A DNA stretch of 64,000 nucleotides from Sphingobium sp. JS3065 (GTDB lineage: Bacteria; Pseudomonadota; Alphaproteobacteria; Sphingomonadales; Sphingomonadaceae), in the NCBI RefSeq assembly GCF_026427355.1, contig NZ_CP102664.1, positions 3,351,501 through 3,415,500 of the forward strand. Direction: 5' to 3'. The translations under genes were made by a program, and so were the position numbers. The notes beneath the pieces were generated by a model, which ran no database searches, had not been told where the DNA came from, and worked only from the letters and a program-made list of their open reading frames with translations. Positions 35,954-45,090 of the stretch are shown one piece after another (within the stretch, counting starts at the first letter, position 1; every line of letters starts with the position of its first letter).

Positions 35954-36802
35954 ATGGTACGCATCGGCGCATTTCTCGTCGGCCTCTTTTTCGCGGGCTG
36001 GCTGCTGGTTTCCTTCCTGGTGGGCGCGGTGGCCTATGTCACCGAGCCGCCGGCCAAGACGGTGGAGCATGAATTCCACCTGAAACCCAAGCATGTGGCT
36101 TTCTCGTTCGACAGCCCCTTCGGCAAGTTCGATCAGGCCCAGCTTCAGCGCGGTTTCCAGGTGTTCAAGGAGGTCTGCTCGGCCTGCCACAGCCTGAAGT
36201 TCGTCGCGTTCCGCGACCTCCAGGGCATTGGCTATAACGAAGCGGAGATCAAGGCGATCGCCAAGCAGTGGGCGATCAAGACCCCCGACGTCGATCCCAA
36301 GACGGGCGAGATGTCGACCCGCGACCCGATCCCGGCGGATTATTTCCCCAAGCCCTTCGCGAACAATGTCGCGGCGGCGGCGGCGAACAACAATGCGATC
36401 CCGCCGGATCTCTCGCTGATGGCCAAGGCCCGCCACCATGGCAGCGCCTATGTCTATTCGCTGCTGACGGGCTTCCAGGCGCAGCCGGCTGAACTGCTGA
36501 AGGAATTCCCCGACGCCAAGACGCCTGAGGGGCTGCACTACAACCCCTATTTCCCCAACCTGAACCTTGCCATGGCGCCGCCGCTGACGGCCGACGGCCA
36601 GGTGACCTATGGGGACGGCACCAAGGCGACCGTCGACCAGATGTCGCAGGACGTCGCGGCCTTCCTGACCTGGACCGCCGAACCCAAGCTGGAAAACCGC
36701 CGCCGCGCGGGTCTGGCCACGATCTTCTTCCTGCTGATCGCGACGGGCTTGGCTTATATGGCCTATCAGAATATCTGGGCGGACAAGAAAAAGGCCGCCT
36801 GA
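35954..36802 (+). CDS. petC: Cytochrome c1 of the bc1 complex
   Basis: A 282-residue protein with an N-terminal membrane/signal segment (about 5-28), a c-type haem site CSACHS near residues 75-80, and a C-terminal membrane anchor (AGLATIFFLLIATGLAYMAY). The DYFPKPFANNVAAAAANNNAIPPDLS region supplies the methionine-side fold. It is the last gene of the pet operon, and a hairpin at 36827 follows. Confidence 0.96.
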   Translation: MVRIGAFLVGLFFAGWLLVSFLVGAVAYVTEPPAKTVEHEFHLKPKHVAFSFDSPFGKFDQAQLQRGFQVFKEVCSACHSLKFVAFRDLQGIGYNEAEIKAIAKQWAIKTPDVDPKTGEMSTRDPIPADYFPKPFANNVAAAAANNNAIPPDLSLMAKARHHGSAYVYSLLTGFQAQPAELLKEFPDAKTPEGLHYNPYFPNLNLAMAPPLTADGQVTYGDGTKATVDQMSQDVAAFLTWTAEPKLENRRRAGLATIFFLLIATGLAYMAYQNIWADKKKAA

Positions 36803-36826
36803 TCGCGACCTGAAACCGAACATGGG

Positions 36827-36854
36827 AGGGGGCACGGGAAACCGGGCCCCCTTT
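36827..36854 (+). terminator. Terminator-like hairpin after petC
   Basis: AGGGGGC (36827-36833) pairs with GCCCCCT (36846-36852) around a 12-base loop, followed by TT and a T-rich CGTTATG. It lies 24 bases after the petC stop and 17 bases before apt. Confidence 0.6.
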
Positions 36855-36871
36855 CGTTATGAGGGCTAAAA

Positions 36872-37408
36872 ATGAGCGCTGACAGTCTGGCGGCCCTGGT
36901 CCGCACCATCCCCGATTTCCCCAAGCCCGGCATCCAGTTCCGGGACATCACGACCCTGCTGGCGGACGGTGCGGGATTGGCCGAACTGGTGGAACGGATG
37001 GCGGCGGCTGCCCGGCCGCTCGATCCGGCGTTCATCGTGGGAATAGAGGCGCGGGGCTTCATTCTGGGCGCGGCGCTGGCCCATGCGCTGGGCGTCGGTT
37101 TCGTGCCCGTGCGCAAGAAGGGCAAGCTGCCCGGCAAGACGGTGGGCATCGACTATGTGCTGGAATATGGCACAGACCGGCTGGAACTGCATGAGGGACA
37201 GATTCCGGACGGGGCGCGGGTGGTGCTGGTGGACGACCTCATCGCGACCGGCGGCACCGCCCTCGCGGCGGCTCAACTCATCCGGGAGCAGGGTGCGACC
37301 GTGCTGATGGCGCTCTTCGCCATCGATCTGCCCGATCTGGGCGGCATGGCCGCGCTGGAAGCCGACGGCGTGGCGTCTGCGGCGATCATTGCCTTCGAGG
37401 GGCATTGA
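36872..37408 (+). CDS. apt: Adenine phosphoribosyltransferase
   Basis: A 178-residue purine salvage enzyme that makes AMP from adenine and PRPP. The start [22 protein letters not shown] is characteristic. The PRPP-binding loop is [20 protein letters not shown] near residues 118-137. [14 protein letters not shown] lies between them. It is an independent unit between the pet operon and the convergent nucleosidase gene. Confidence 0.96.
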   Translation: MSADSLAALVRTIPDFPKPGIQFRDITTLLADGAGLAELVERMAAAARPLDPAFIVGIEARGFILGAALAHALGVGFVPVRKKGKLPGKTVGIDYVLEYGTDRLELHEGQIPDGARVVLVDDLIATGGTALAAAQLIREQGATVLMALFAIDLPDLGGMAALEADGVASAAIIAFEGH

Positions 37409-37460
37409 GCGGCTTCCACATTCCCCATCGCTCTACCAATGCGGTTGAACTTCCCCAGCC

Positions 37461-38072
37461 TCAGAGCGCCTCCGCCAGCCTGTCCACCGCTTGCGCCAGC
37501 CTTTCATCCAGCAAGGCCAGCAATTGCGTCCACCCCATCATATCCGCCAGTTCGCCGGGACCGTCGGATATCCCCCGCAGTCCCATCACCGGGACGCCGA
37601 AGCGCTGGCAGGCGCGCGCAACCGCAAAGGTCTCCATGTCGACCATATCGGCATCGATCGCGGCATAATCCTCCCCGCCCACGATATTCGCGCCGGTAGA
37701 CAGCCGCGCCGCGCGCAGTTCCAGCGGCGTATGCAGCGGCATTTCCGCCGGATGGTCCGCAAAGGGCGTCACCCCCTTGGGAAAGCCCAGGCGGGAAGCG
37801 TCCATGTCGCGCCAGGACACGCTGGAGACCTGATAGACCTCACCCAACGTGCAGATACGCGATCCCGCCGAGCCTAGCGACACGACCAGATCGGGCAGGG
37901 CGCCATCCCGCTCCAGCCGCTGAAGCGCCAACCCGGTGCCAAGCGCCGCCTCCACCGGGCCGACGCCGACCATCAGCGGATCGAACCGGGCCTTGAGATG
38001 CGGGCCATATTCATCCTCGACCGCCATCACGAACAGCACCCGTCTGTTCGCGATCATTTCTCCACGCGGCAT
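37461..38072 (-). CDS. 5'-methylthioadenosine/S-adenosylhomocysteine nucleosidase-like protein
   Basis: A 203-residue protein of the nucleoside phosphorylase (PNP/UDP) family. FVMAVEDEYGPHL at the start, LVVSLGSAGS near residue 70, and DMVDMETFAVARACQRFGVPVMGLRGISDG near residues 143-170 are family hallmarks; MTAN enzymes cleave adenine from MTA or SAH. The catalytic Asp of ISD is present. The start at 38072 has AAAGGGGGA 6 bases upstream. Placement beside apt fits purine salvage. Exact substrate is not provable from sequence. Confidence 0.75.
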   Translation of the reverse strand: MPRGEMIANRRVLFVMAVEDEYGPHLKARFDPLMVGVGPVEAALGTGLALQRLERDGALPDLVVSLGSAGSRICTLGEVYQVSSVSWRDMDASRLGFPKGVTPFADHPAEMPLHTPLELRAARLSTGANIVGGEDYAAIDADMVDMETFAVARACQRFGVPVMGLRGISDGPGELADMMGWTQLLALLDERLAQAVDRLAEAL

Positions 38073-38449
38073 GATTGTCCCCCTTTCGTCGCTTGAATGG
38101 CCTGTCAGGGCAGGCGCGCAAGCGGTGCGCTCATGCCGGTATTGGCGGCAAGTGTAGCAGCCTGCTTTCCGCCTTGTCCTGTATCATGTCCAGGATGAGG
38201 GGCGCGTCGGAATCCGTCCAGCCTTTCTTCCGCCGTGATCGGAACGATGCGGTTCTCAATTAATTCCTTGCCCAAGGTGTCCATGGCCAATTCCCGGTTC
38301 GCTGGAACACAGGTGGACACCTCGAAAAACCGGGTGATTTTGGCCTGATGGGTTAGGACGGGGCACGCGGGTCTGACGAAGTACGGTTTTTCGTCGCTCC
38401 TGGCGGCGTGATTGTCGTATTGAGGCGCGCTCTGCACACCGATTTCCTG
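38073..38449. other. Gap left of the insertion-sequence cluster
   Basis: I see no convincing gene in these 377 bases. A minus-strand open frame of about 110 codons (38105-38437) has no recognisable domain. The stretch 38314-38333 is one arm of a 20-bp inverted repeat whose partner lies at 42627-42646, on the other side of the insertion sequences. The region is probably decayed mobile DNA. Confidence 0.4.
38314..38333. repeat. Left arm of 20-bp inverted repeat flanking the IS cluster
   Basis: The 20 bases TGGACACCTCGAAAAACCGG are the exact reverse complement of 42627-42646, with near-identity continuing a few bases inward. No target duplication could be found outside the arms. Confidence 0.6.
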
Positions 38450-39556
38450 TCATGCAGGCGCAGTTCGGGCTTCAAGCCATGCAAGGCGCTGGAAATTATA
38501 GACCAGGTTGGCCATGCCGATCTTTGATCCTGGCGCGAGTGATGCCGATGGTGCGGACGACCAGGCCCATACGGTGCTTTTGCCCGGCAAAGACGTGCTC
38601 GACGGCAGCGCGGACCTTTGAGCGTTTTGCGTTGGCCTTGGCGATCCGTTCGGGTAGCGGCCGACGGGGCAGTCGCTTCTGGTGGATATTGCTGGTGAAC
38701 ATGCCCTTGGCGAGGAATGCCTCATTCTTCTTCGATCGATAGGCAGTATCGGCCCAAACGCCGGAGGCGGTGTTCTCCTTGCTGATCAGATCGGGCAGTC
38801 GCGCGCCATCATGGGCATTGGCGGCGCTCGCATCCCAGGTGCGGATCAACCCATGGGCCCGATCGATGCCGATATGGTTTTTATACCCAAACATCGGAAT
38901 GGCCAGATCGACCGGCTTTGCCGCCTGGGGATCGGCGCCTTCCCTGACCTTGGCCCCTTCGACAGGCTCAGGACAGGCTTGGTATATTTGATCGACCAGC
39001 GCGCATCGCGGTCTTTCTGCCGGACCTTGGCAGGTGCCCAGTCCTTGGGGATACGGCCTTCCTTGATCGCCGCCTTCTCCTCCTGGGTGTCGCGCTGCTT
39101 GGGGGCGGGCACGACGGTGGCGTCTATGATCTGACCGCCCATGGCCAGATAGCCTCGATCCTTGAGCGCGGCATCAAAGCGCGCGAATAGCCGGCCGATT
39201 GCCTTGGCTTTCATAAGCCGTTCGCGGAACAACCAGACCGTGGTCGCATCGGGCACGGTGCCTTCCAGCCCAACGCCCAGGAAGCGCTGAAACGAGAGAC
39301 GGTCCTTGATCTCGAACTCGGTCGCCTCGTCCAACAGCGAATACAAGGCTTGCAGGACCAGGATTTTAAACATCAGCACTGGATCGAACGGCGGGCGCCC
39401 GCCTTTGCTACGGAGGCCGCGCCGCAGCGCCGCCACCAACGGCCCCCGGAATAGCTCGAAGTCCACCACCGCCGACAACCGTTCCAGCGGATCACCCGCC
39501 GCGCTCAATGCCTCGTAGCGGTCCGAAAGATCAAAGAAACCCGGCTGTACTGCCAT
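38450..39556 (-). pseudogene. IS5-family transposase, disrupted by two frameshifts
   Basis: The conceptual protein has the IS5-type DDE order: MAVQPGFFDLSDRYEALS at the N-terminus, MGGQIIDATVVPAPKQRDT with the first Asp, then MFGYKNHIGIDRAHGLIR, ASGVWADTAYRSKKNE and a C-terminal KVRAAVEHVFAGQKHRMGL. The frame is broken at 38956-38978 by 23 extra bases that match the core of the intergenic repeat (translated VLSLSKG). It is broken again near 38522, where one extra base turns the expected KIGMANLVYNFQRL ending out of frame. With the 23 bases removed, the expected KAKVREGADPQAAKPVDLAIP reading is restored. The element is inactive unless helped in trans. Confidence 0.88.
38956..38978. repeat. 23-bp repeat-derived insertion inside the IS5 transposase
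   Basis: On the minus strand the extra bases read CCTGTCCTGAGCCTGTCGAA followed by GGG. They carry the same CTGAGCCTGTCGAAG core as the elements at 18724 and 29061. Removing exactly these 23 bases restores a conserved-looking transposase reading frame. Confidence 0.75.
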
Positions 39557-40618
39557 CTCTGCCTCCGCTGTCGCGTTCCGGCAGTGATGAGGTGGACGGC
39601 CCCCACCCAAACGGCATCGAGTCGTGCCATGATGGTGCTGTCATCGACCATCAGTAGGAAGGAGCCGCCCACATGGAGATTACCACGATCGGACTGGATA
39701 TCGCGAAAAACGTTTTCCAGGTCCATGGCGTAGATTGCGAAGGTAAGGTGGTGCTACGGCGCAAGGTCAAGCGGGACCAGCTGCTCACGCTGCTCGGCGA
39801 GCTGCAGCCATGCCTGATCGGCATCGAGGCGTGCGCGACGGCGCATCATTGGGCGCGTCAGCTCCAGGCACTTGGTCACGAGGTAAGGCTGATGCCGCCA
39901 GCCTATGTGAAGGCGTATGTGAAGCGGAACAAGAATGACGCAGCCGACGCCGAGGCGATCTGCGAGGCGGTGCGGCGGCCGACGATGCGGTTCGTACCGA
40001 TCAAATCCGCCGACGCTCAGAGCGTGTTGATATTGCATCGTGCCCGCCATCTGCTGGTCCGGCAGCGGACCGCACAAGTCAGCGCGATGCGGGCGCACCT
40101 GGCGGAGTATGGGGTCATCGCGCCCAAGGGTCGCGCGCATGTTCGCGAGCTGGTCGAAGCGCTTGCCAGTGGCACGGCGCTGGTACCGGAGCTCGCACGC
40201 CAGACCCTGCTGCTGATCGCTGACATGATCGAGGGGCTGAGCGGGCAGATCCGCGCGATTGAGATCGAGTTGATGAGATGGCATCGCGCCACCATTGCTT
40301 CCCGTAGGCTGGAGACGATCCCCGGGATCGGGTTCATCACCGCCACCGCGCTCGCGGCAACCGTCGGCGACGCCCGCGTCTTCCGCTCGGGTCGCCAGTT
40401 CGCCGCATGGCTCGGGTTCGTACCCAAACAACACTCCTCGGGCGGCAAGGAGCGCATGGGTGGGATATCGAAGATGGGCGATCGCTATCTGCGCCATCTC
40501 CTCGTTGTCGGCGCCACTGCTGTCCTACGCTACACCCGCCGCAAGACGACGGCCGTCAGCATCTGGGCGGACCGGCTGCTGGAGCGCAAGCCGGCGAGAC
40601 TGGTGAGCGTCGCTGTCG

Positions 40619-40622
40619 CTAA
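40619..40622. repeat. Target-site duplication CTAA, left copy
   Basis: CTAA immediately outside the left inverted repeat of the IS1380 element; the right copy is at 42269-42272. IS1380-family elements are known to duplicate 4 bp. Confidence 0.8.
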
Positions 40623-42268
40623 CCTCTCTTATTCACGACGCTCGGTTTCGGGCCCGCTCTGGGCATTTGCTGCGGCTGGCTGTATTGCGCGGACGACCGG
40701 CATCGCTGGCGTTTGTTTCACCGCATTCGGATTGATGGGCTTTTCGGGTTGAAGGGCTGGGCTCGGAGTTCTGCGGCGCTGCCGCATGGGCTACGTCGGC
40801 GCAGGCTTCAGCCGGAGAACGAGGGCGCGGAACAGGTCGGCATCCGGACAGGCGGAAGCGAAGGCAATGCGGATGCGGCTAGCACTTTCTACGACGCGCG
40901 CAGCGACCTTGAGCAGCCGCAGGCGCAAGGTGGTAAACTCCGCGCTTGCCAGAGCAGCGGTCCTGGGCATCGCCTGCTGGATGCGCCATAGCAGCCAGTA
41001 TGCGGCAGTGTGCAGTATCAGGCGCATCTGATTGGCATTGGCCGAGCGGCACGAGGTTCGGTCGCTGGCGAGCTGGGACTTGTGGCGCTTGATCAGGTTC
41101 TCGGCCTGACCACGCGCGCAGTAGAGCGTGTCGTAGATGTGCTCGGCCGATCCTGTTGCCAACGAGGTGACGACATAGCGGATGTCCATGCCCAGCGTGC
41201 TGGCCTCGATCCGTGCAACGACGCGACGCTGGCACTTCCAGGTCTTTGCCCCATAGCGGGTCTCGGCATAGTTGCGCAGGACGGGACACTGACGCTGGGC
41301 GCGCTTGACCGCGCAGGCATCGGCGACCGCAACAATGGCGGGATCGGCGCGCAGCGCTGAATTGGTGGGCAGGCCGAACACGTAATCGACGCGGGCCGCA
41401 TCGCAGTAGGCCATGACCTCGGGTCGACCATAGTGCCCGTCGCCGCGGATAGTGATGTGGGTATCGGGCCAATTACGGCGCAGGTGACGCACCAGGCGTC
41501 GGATGTGCCCCGCCGCCTCCTTTCCAGAAGGCGTCTTGCCTGTGCGCAGCAGCATGGCCACCGGCCTGCCGGTCGCGGTGTCGTAGATATGGATCGGTAG
41601 GAAGCAGCGCTCCCCATGATGCCCGTTCCAGAACGAGAGCTGTTGATAGCCATGCACGACGTCGCACGTGTCGTCGATATCCAGCGTGACCGCTGTCGGA
41701 GGGGCGGGATAGCTGGCGCAGTAGATGTCGATCATCGCGGCCATCATGCTGGCCAGTTCGCGCGTAGTCGGTGCATTTTCCCACCGGCTCATCGTCGGTT
41801 GGCTGGCCAGCCCCGCGCCCGATTCCGGCAGCTTGCCGAGCGCCAGGCGGAAGCCTGGATCGTCGCGCAGAGCATCGAGATCATCGGCATCCTCATAGCC
41901 GCACGCAATCGCGAACACACGGGCACGCAGAATGTCATCCAGGCGATGGATCACCCGCGCTGGATCGCGCGGATCGGCAATACAAGCCGCCAGGCGCTGG
42001 CAAATCCCCATCGCGCGCTCGGCCTGTGCAAGCAGTAGAACACCGCCATCCGAGGTAAGCCGGCCACCGTCGAACGCAGCTGTGATTTTCTTGCGGCCGA
42101 CTGCTGGGAATCCAAATGAGCTTGCGATATCATCGTTCATGGCGGGTGTGGCCCGTGGCATTTTCTGCCCTGCGGCAGGTTCGGCTTAGACACCCAGTTC
42201 CTAATTCAGATCAGAGGCTTACGCCACTCCCGCCAACCCTTCAGGACACTTTTGGTGAATAAGGCGGG
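40623..42268 (-). mobile_element. IS1380-family insertion sequence with intact ends
   Basis: The element is about 1.65 kb. Its ends are imperfect inverted repeats: CCTCTCTTATTCAC at 40623-40636 and, on the other strand, CCCGCCTTATTCAC at 42268-42255. CTAA duplications flank it. It lies inside the IS110 transposase gene and carries one intact transposase gene on the minus strand. Confidence 0.85.
40791..42161 (-). CDS. IS1380-family transposase
   Basis: A 456-residue DDE transposase. Features are the N-terminal FDGGRLTSDGGVLLLAQAERAMG, the first acidic motif VTLDIDDTCDVVHGYQQLSFWNGHHGE, the RGDGHYGRPEVMAYCD region with the second, and CARGQAENLIKRHKSQLASDRTSC with the glutamate. These match the IS1380 pattern. 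The gene is uninterrupted and lies between intact-looking ends, so the element may still move. A start at the internal ATG (42140) is also possible. Confidence 0.93.
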   Translation of the reverse strand: MPRATPAMNDDIASSFGFPAVGRKKITAAFDGGRLTSDGGVLLLAQAERAMGICQRLAACIADPRDPARVIHRLDDILRARVFAIACGYEDADDLDALRDDPGFRLALGKLPESGAGLASQPTMSRWENAPTTRELASMMAAMIDIYCASYPAPPTAVTLDIDDTCDVVHGYQQLSFWNGHHGERCFLPIHIYDTATGRPVAMLLRTGKTPSGKEAAGHIRRLVRHLRRNWPDTHITIRGDGHYGRPEVMAYCDAARVDYVFGLPTNSALRADPAIVAVADACAVKRAQRQCPVLRNYAETRYGAKTWKCQRRVVARIEASTLGMDIRYVVTSLATGSAEHIYDTLYCARGQAENLIKRHKSQLASDRTSCRSANANQMRLILHTAAYWLLWRIQQAMPRTAALASAEFTTLRLRLLKVAARVVESASRIRIAFASACPDADLFRALVLRLKPAPT

Positions 42269-42345
42269 CTAACAAGACGGCGAGGATCGCCTGGGCGGTC
42301 ATGACGCGAGAGGAGGATTACCGCGCGGCTCCGGCCATCGCCTGA

Positions 42346-43230
42346 AGCACGCACGGAACAAAGTCTGGGCAGGAGAGAACGAAACGAATGATGCCAACTC
42401 GGTCAAGCCGGGGATCGGAACAACCTGCGTGATTCACCGCGCCGCGAGCGCGACACAGTGATGAGGATCCGATCCACTGACACCATCATGGCCAGCGGCC
42501 TCTCGCGCCGCGCGAATAGGCCGGACACATGAATGAACCTGACCAGGAAAAGCATCATCTGCCGAAAATCGCTCTTGCCCACCGGGGGTCGTCCACACAT
42601 GAATCACCTCAAGCCGTCAAACGCCACCGGTTTTTCGAGGTGTCCAGGTGGACGCGGACCTCGGACGCATTGGCGTCGCTGCCGGGGGTCGGCGTTACCG
42701 AAAGCATAGACGATGATTAGCGATCGACCTGTCCGTCATGGCCGAATTTCCCCCTATGAGCGGAGAGACGAAATTGCCATGTGAAAACAGAAAAGGCCGG
42801 GATACCAAAATCTTGGCCTGATCATGGCGAGGATTGAAATTGTGACCCCCGCAATGTCAAGGCGGCGGGACACGCGCGTTTCTCCTTTGGAATTCAAAGC
42901 AATAGAGAAGTTGCCAGATGCATTTGCCTTGAATTTGCCCAATGGTCTCATCGTGATCGCTCCTGCGATTATAGATGGCATACGGGCAGAGGACAGTCCA
43001 GTCGACACGCATCCCACCTTATGACTAGGCGGACCGACCAGCGACGAGGCCCCCGCTGAGTCTTTCAATCACCGAGGCAGGACAGACTGTTTTAACGCCG
43101 ACTGGTTCTTGAGCGCGGCCGATGGAGAGAAAGCAAGAGGGGTGGCAGCATTACTGCAACTACTTCCAGCGCAGGCTCGTCTGCCCTGATACAAAAAGAG
43201 TCGATCTTTCTCGCAAAGCTTAGACAAGAA
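42346..43230. other. Gene-poor region right of the IS cluster
   Basis: This 885-base stretch holds the end of the IS110 element, the right arm of the distant inverted repeat (42627-42646), and short open frames with no recognisable domain (42529-42720 plus, 42754-43068 minus, 42824-43024 plus). The last two overlap each other. Base composition shifts towards AT from about 42750 on. I read it as scar DNA between the IS cluster and the polysaccharide operon. Confidence 0.5.
42627..42646. repeat. Right arm of 20-bp inverted repeat flanking the IS cluster
   Basis: CCGGTTTTTCGAGGTGTCCA, the exact reverse complement of 38314-38333. The arms are 4.3 kb apart and enclose the IS5, IS110 and IS1380 elements. 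Confidence 0.6.
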
Positions 43231-43257
43231 AACAGGACATGGTCAAAATGCCCTGTT
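43231..43257 (-). terminator. Terminator at the end of the polysaccharide operon
   Basis: Read on the minus strand, AACAGGGCAT pairs with ATGTCCTGTT around a 7-base loop with one mismatch, followed by TTCTTGTC. It begins 27 bases after the stop codon of the gene at 43284. Confidence 0.7.
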
Positions 43258-43283
43258 CTAATCCGCAGGAGGAAATCAACAGG

Positions 43284-44312
43284 TCACGTCACAAGCTCAA
43301 AGTTTGCGTAGAAAAAATCTGGGCGCATGTCATGAATCAATGAAAATCCCATATCCGCAAGCAGATTGCTACTTTCACTGCCAGGATAATTCCAATCTTC
43401 TATTTGAATAATCATTCTATTCTTTTGAGAAAATTCTTTCATCCCAGCCAATGCGAAAGGCTCTGATCCCTCGATATCCATCTTCATGAACACAAGTGAT
43501 CCTTTTATATTTTTAAACTCGTCATCGAATACCAAGTTATCCACTATAAAAGTTGATTCTTCAGAGCTAAGATTGGCGCCTCCTACTGCGGCGCTTCCTC
43601 GATTGTACCGGTCTGGAACAGAAACGTTAGTCCGGCCGATCTGGTCAGAGACGCAACGATTGAAAGTGCGTAGGTCTTCTATCATATCATTCAGGAGAAG
43701 ATTGGCACGCAATTGAATATAATTATAAGGATTTGCTTCAAATGCTAGCGTATTTATCTCTGGAAAAGTCTTTTTTACTACTAGGGAATACTGTCCAAAG
43801 TAAGACCCAACATCGAAGAAGTAGCAGTTCTCATTATCACGTTTGGTCGTGTTTCTTATGAGCGATATTAAATATTCGAGCCTATCCTCTTCCCATCTGT
43901 CATGATGAAAAACATGCAGATCTACTAAGCTGTCCTTATCTAGAAGAAGGTTTATTCCTCGAGCATCTTTAACGAGCCAGCGTTGTTCGATAGCTGTTCC
44001 GTTTAGATGATTTCCGTCCTTGGTAGAAGCCTCAAGGACTGGGTTGAGATTGGCGCGTTCATGCCGCAAGCGTGAGCTTTCCTGTTCGAGGCTGGCGATT
44101 TGTGCTTGCATATTCTCGCGGGCTTCAAGAAGTTTTTCTCGCTCCAATAGAAGCTGATCCCGGTGATTTATTATCTCTTGCCGGTGTCTGTGCAATTTTT
44201 CAACTTGCCTAAAGTTGCGAAGTAATTTCAATGAGAAAATAGTCATGTGCTTATTCCGAACCGTTTGCAGAAGGTGCGACTTGGAAAATGAACTACATTT
44301 CAGAATTGGCAT
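43284..44312 (-). CDS. FkbM-family methyltransferase with N-terminal coiled coil
   Basis: A 342-residue protein. Residues about 35-95 are a strongly charged heptad region (EKLHRHRQEIINHRDQLLLE...) and should form a coiled coil. The methyltransferase domain follows, with the SAM motif FFDVGSYFGQYSLVVKK near residue 163, LAFEANPYNY, and the FkbM-typical FMKMDIEGSEPFALAG near residue 275. Such enzymes O-methylate sugars or polyketides. The gene is visibly richer in AT than its neighbours, which suggests later transfer. The start is uncertain; neither 44312 nor 44246 has a clear ribosome site. Confidence 0.85.
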   Translation of the reverse strand: MPILKCSSFSKSHLLQTVRNKHMTIFSLKLLRNFRQVEKLHRHRQEIINHRDQLLLEREKLLEARENMQAQIASLEQESSRLRHERANLNPVLEASTKDGNHLNGTAIEQRWLVKDARGINLLLDKDSLVDLHVFHHDRWEEDRLEYLISLIRNTTKRDNENCYFFDVGSYFGQYSLVVKKTFPEINTLAFEANPYNYIQLRANLLLNDMIEDLRTFNRCVSDQIGRTNVSVPDRYNRGSAAVGGANLSSEESTFIVDNLVFDDEFKNIKGSLVFMKMDIEGSEPFALAGMKEFSQKNRMIIQIEDWNYPGSESSNLLADMGFSLIHDMRPDFFYANFELVT

Positions 44313-44319
44313 AATTAAT

Positions 44320-45069
44320 TCATGAAAAGGTGAAATCGCCTAGAAAAATATCTGCATGGGCTCGATTGCAGGGCATGTCCATGGCAGTTGGAAACTTCTG
44401 TTGGGATGGGATAAACTCGCCCATGTCCTTACGAAGTAGTGTTACCTCAACCACATTTGGTAGGAAAATTCCCCCAATCATCCTAGTTCCGCCATAGTTA
44501 TTGGCATGTATATGCACAACACGGTGTGAATTTGTTAGATTAACTAGAGCTTGACGCACCCCATGGTCTTCTGGATCGCCCAATCGGCATATGTCATGAA
44601 GTTCAATAACTATTTGTGAAAACTTAGAAAGTATTTCTGAGGATGTGTATCGTAAAGCTTCCCATTCGGCGCATTCGATATCGCATTTAAGCAACAGATT
44701 TTTGGATTCTATTTTTCCAGATGATTGGACAGCGTCTGTGATGCTCCGCATATTTTCCGAAGAAAAAGCAGCAATTCCCATCTTCTCCCAATGAAAATAT
44801 TGATTTTTTACGGGCAAGGAATCAATGGTATGATCATATTGAAATATGTTGATATCACGTTGAGCTATATCTAGGTCCCAAGAAACATCATCATTTATGC
44901 CCAGAGAAAACGCTGCTTCTACTTCGTCGAACGCATCGATCATAATATATCCGCCATCGAATGGGCGTCCTACCCTGATCTTACGGGCACCACGAACATC
45001 GTGAGGACGTAAAAGGGACAACGCGGATCTTACCACATGAAAAGCATCAATGGAGTATTCGAGATTCAT
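44320..45069 (-). CDS. FkbM-like methyltransferase domain protein
   Basis: A 249-residue protein with LLLKCDIECAEWEAL near residue 125, which corresponds to the MDIEG motif of FkbM-type methyltransferases, and IRVGRPFDGGYIMID near residue 30, a nucleotide-binding-region pattern seen in related capsule proteins. The usual glycine-rich SAM motif appears as AAFSLGINDDVSWDLDIA. It is AT-rich like its downstream neighbour. Both are probably sugar methyltransferases of the surface glycan, substrate unknown. Confidence 0.7.
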   Translation of the reverse strand: MNLEYSIDAFHVVRSALSLLRPHDVRGARKIRVGRPFDGGYIMIDAFDEVEAAFSLGINDDVSWDLDIAQRDINIFQYDHTIDSLPVKNQYFHWEKMGIAAFSSENMRSITDAVQSSGKIESKNLLLKCDIECAEWEALRYTSSEILSKFSQIVIELHDICRLGDPEDHGVRQALVNLTNSHRVVHIHANNYGGTRMIGGIFLPNVVEVTLLRKDMGEFIPSQQKFPTAMDMPCNRAHADIFLGDFTFS

Positions 45070-45090
45070 ATTGCACCTTTTCCTGAACCA

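Larger units (their letters stand above)
39673..42345 (+). pseudogene. IS110-family transposase interrupted by IS1380
   Basis: The 5' part (39673-40622) encodes the RuvC-like DEDD domain (ITTIGLDIAKNVFQVHGVD, then NDAADAEAICEA) and the transposase-20 domain with LETIPGIGFITATALAA and the Ser region KQHSSGGKERMGGISKMGD. At 40622 the frame enters foreign DNA. Joining to 42273 after the duplicated CTAA restores VAVANKTARIAWAVMTREED...IA and a stop at 42343-42345, which is the normal IS110 ending. As it stands, the frame reads on into IS1380 sequence to 40752, so the protein has a foreign tail. Confidence 0.9.
39626..42492. mobile_element. IS110-family element split by a nested IS1380 element
   Basis: A 12-bp inverted repeat GCCATGATGGTG (39626-39637, reverse complement at 42481-42492) brackets the transposase and is a candidate subterminal repeat. 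The exact outer ends are not determined. The interior contains a complete IS1380-type insertion at 40623-42268. Left of it lies the broken IS5 element. Confidence 0.6.

Noticed and set aside
42824..43024. Plus-strand frame of 66 codons and the overlapping minus-strand frame of 104 codons in the scar region
   Set aside because: The two frames overlap each other, neither has a recognisable domain or a good ribosome site, and the region looks like decayed DNA.
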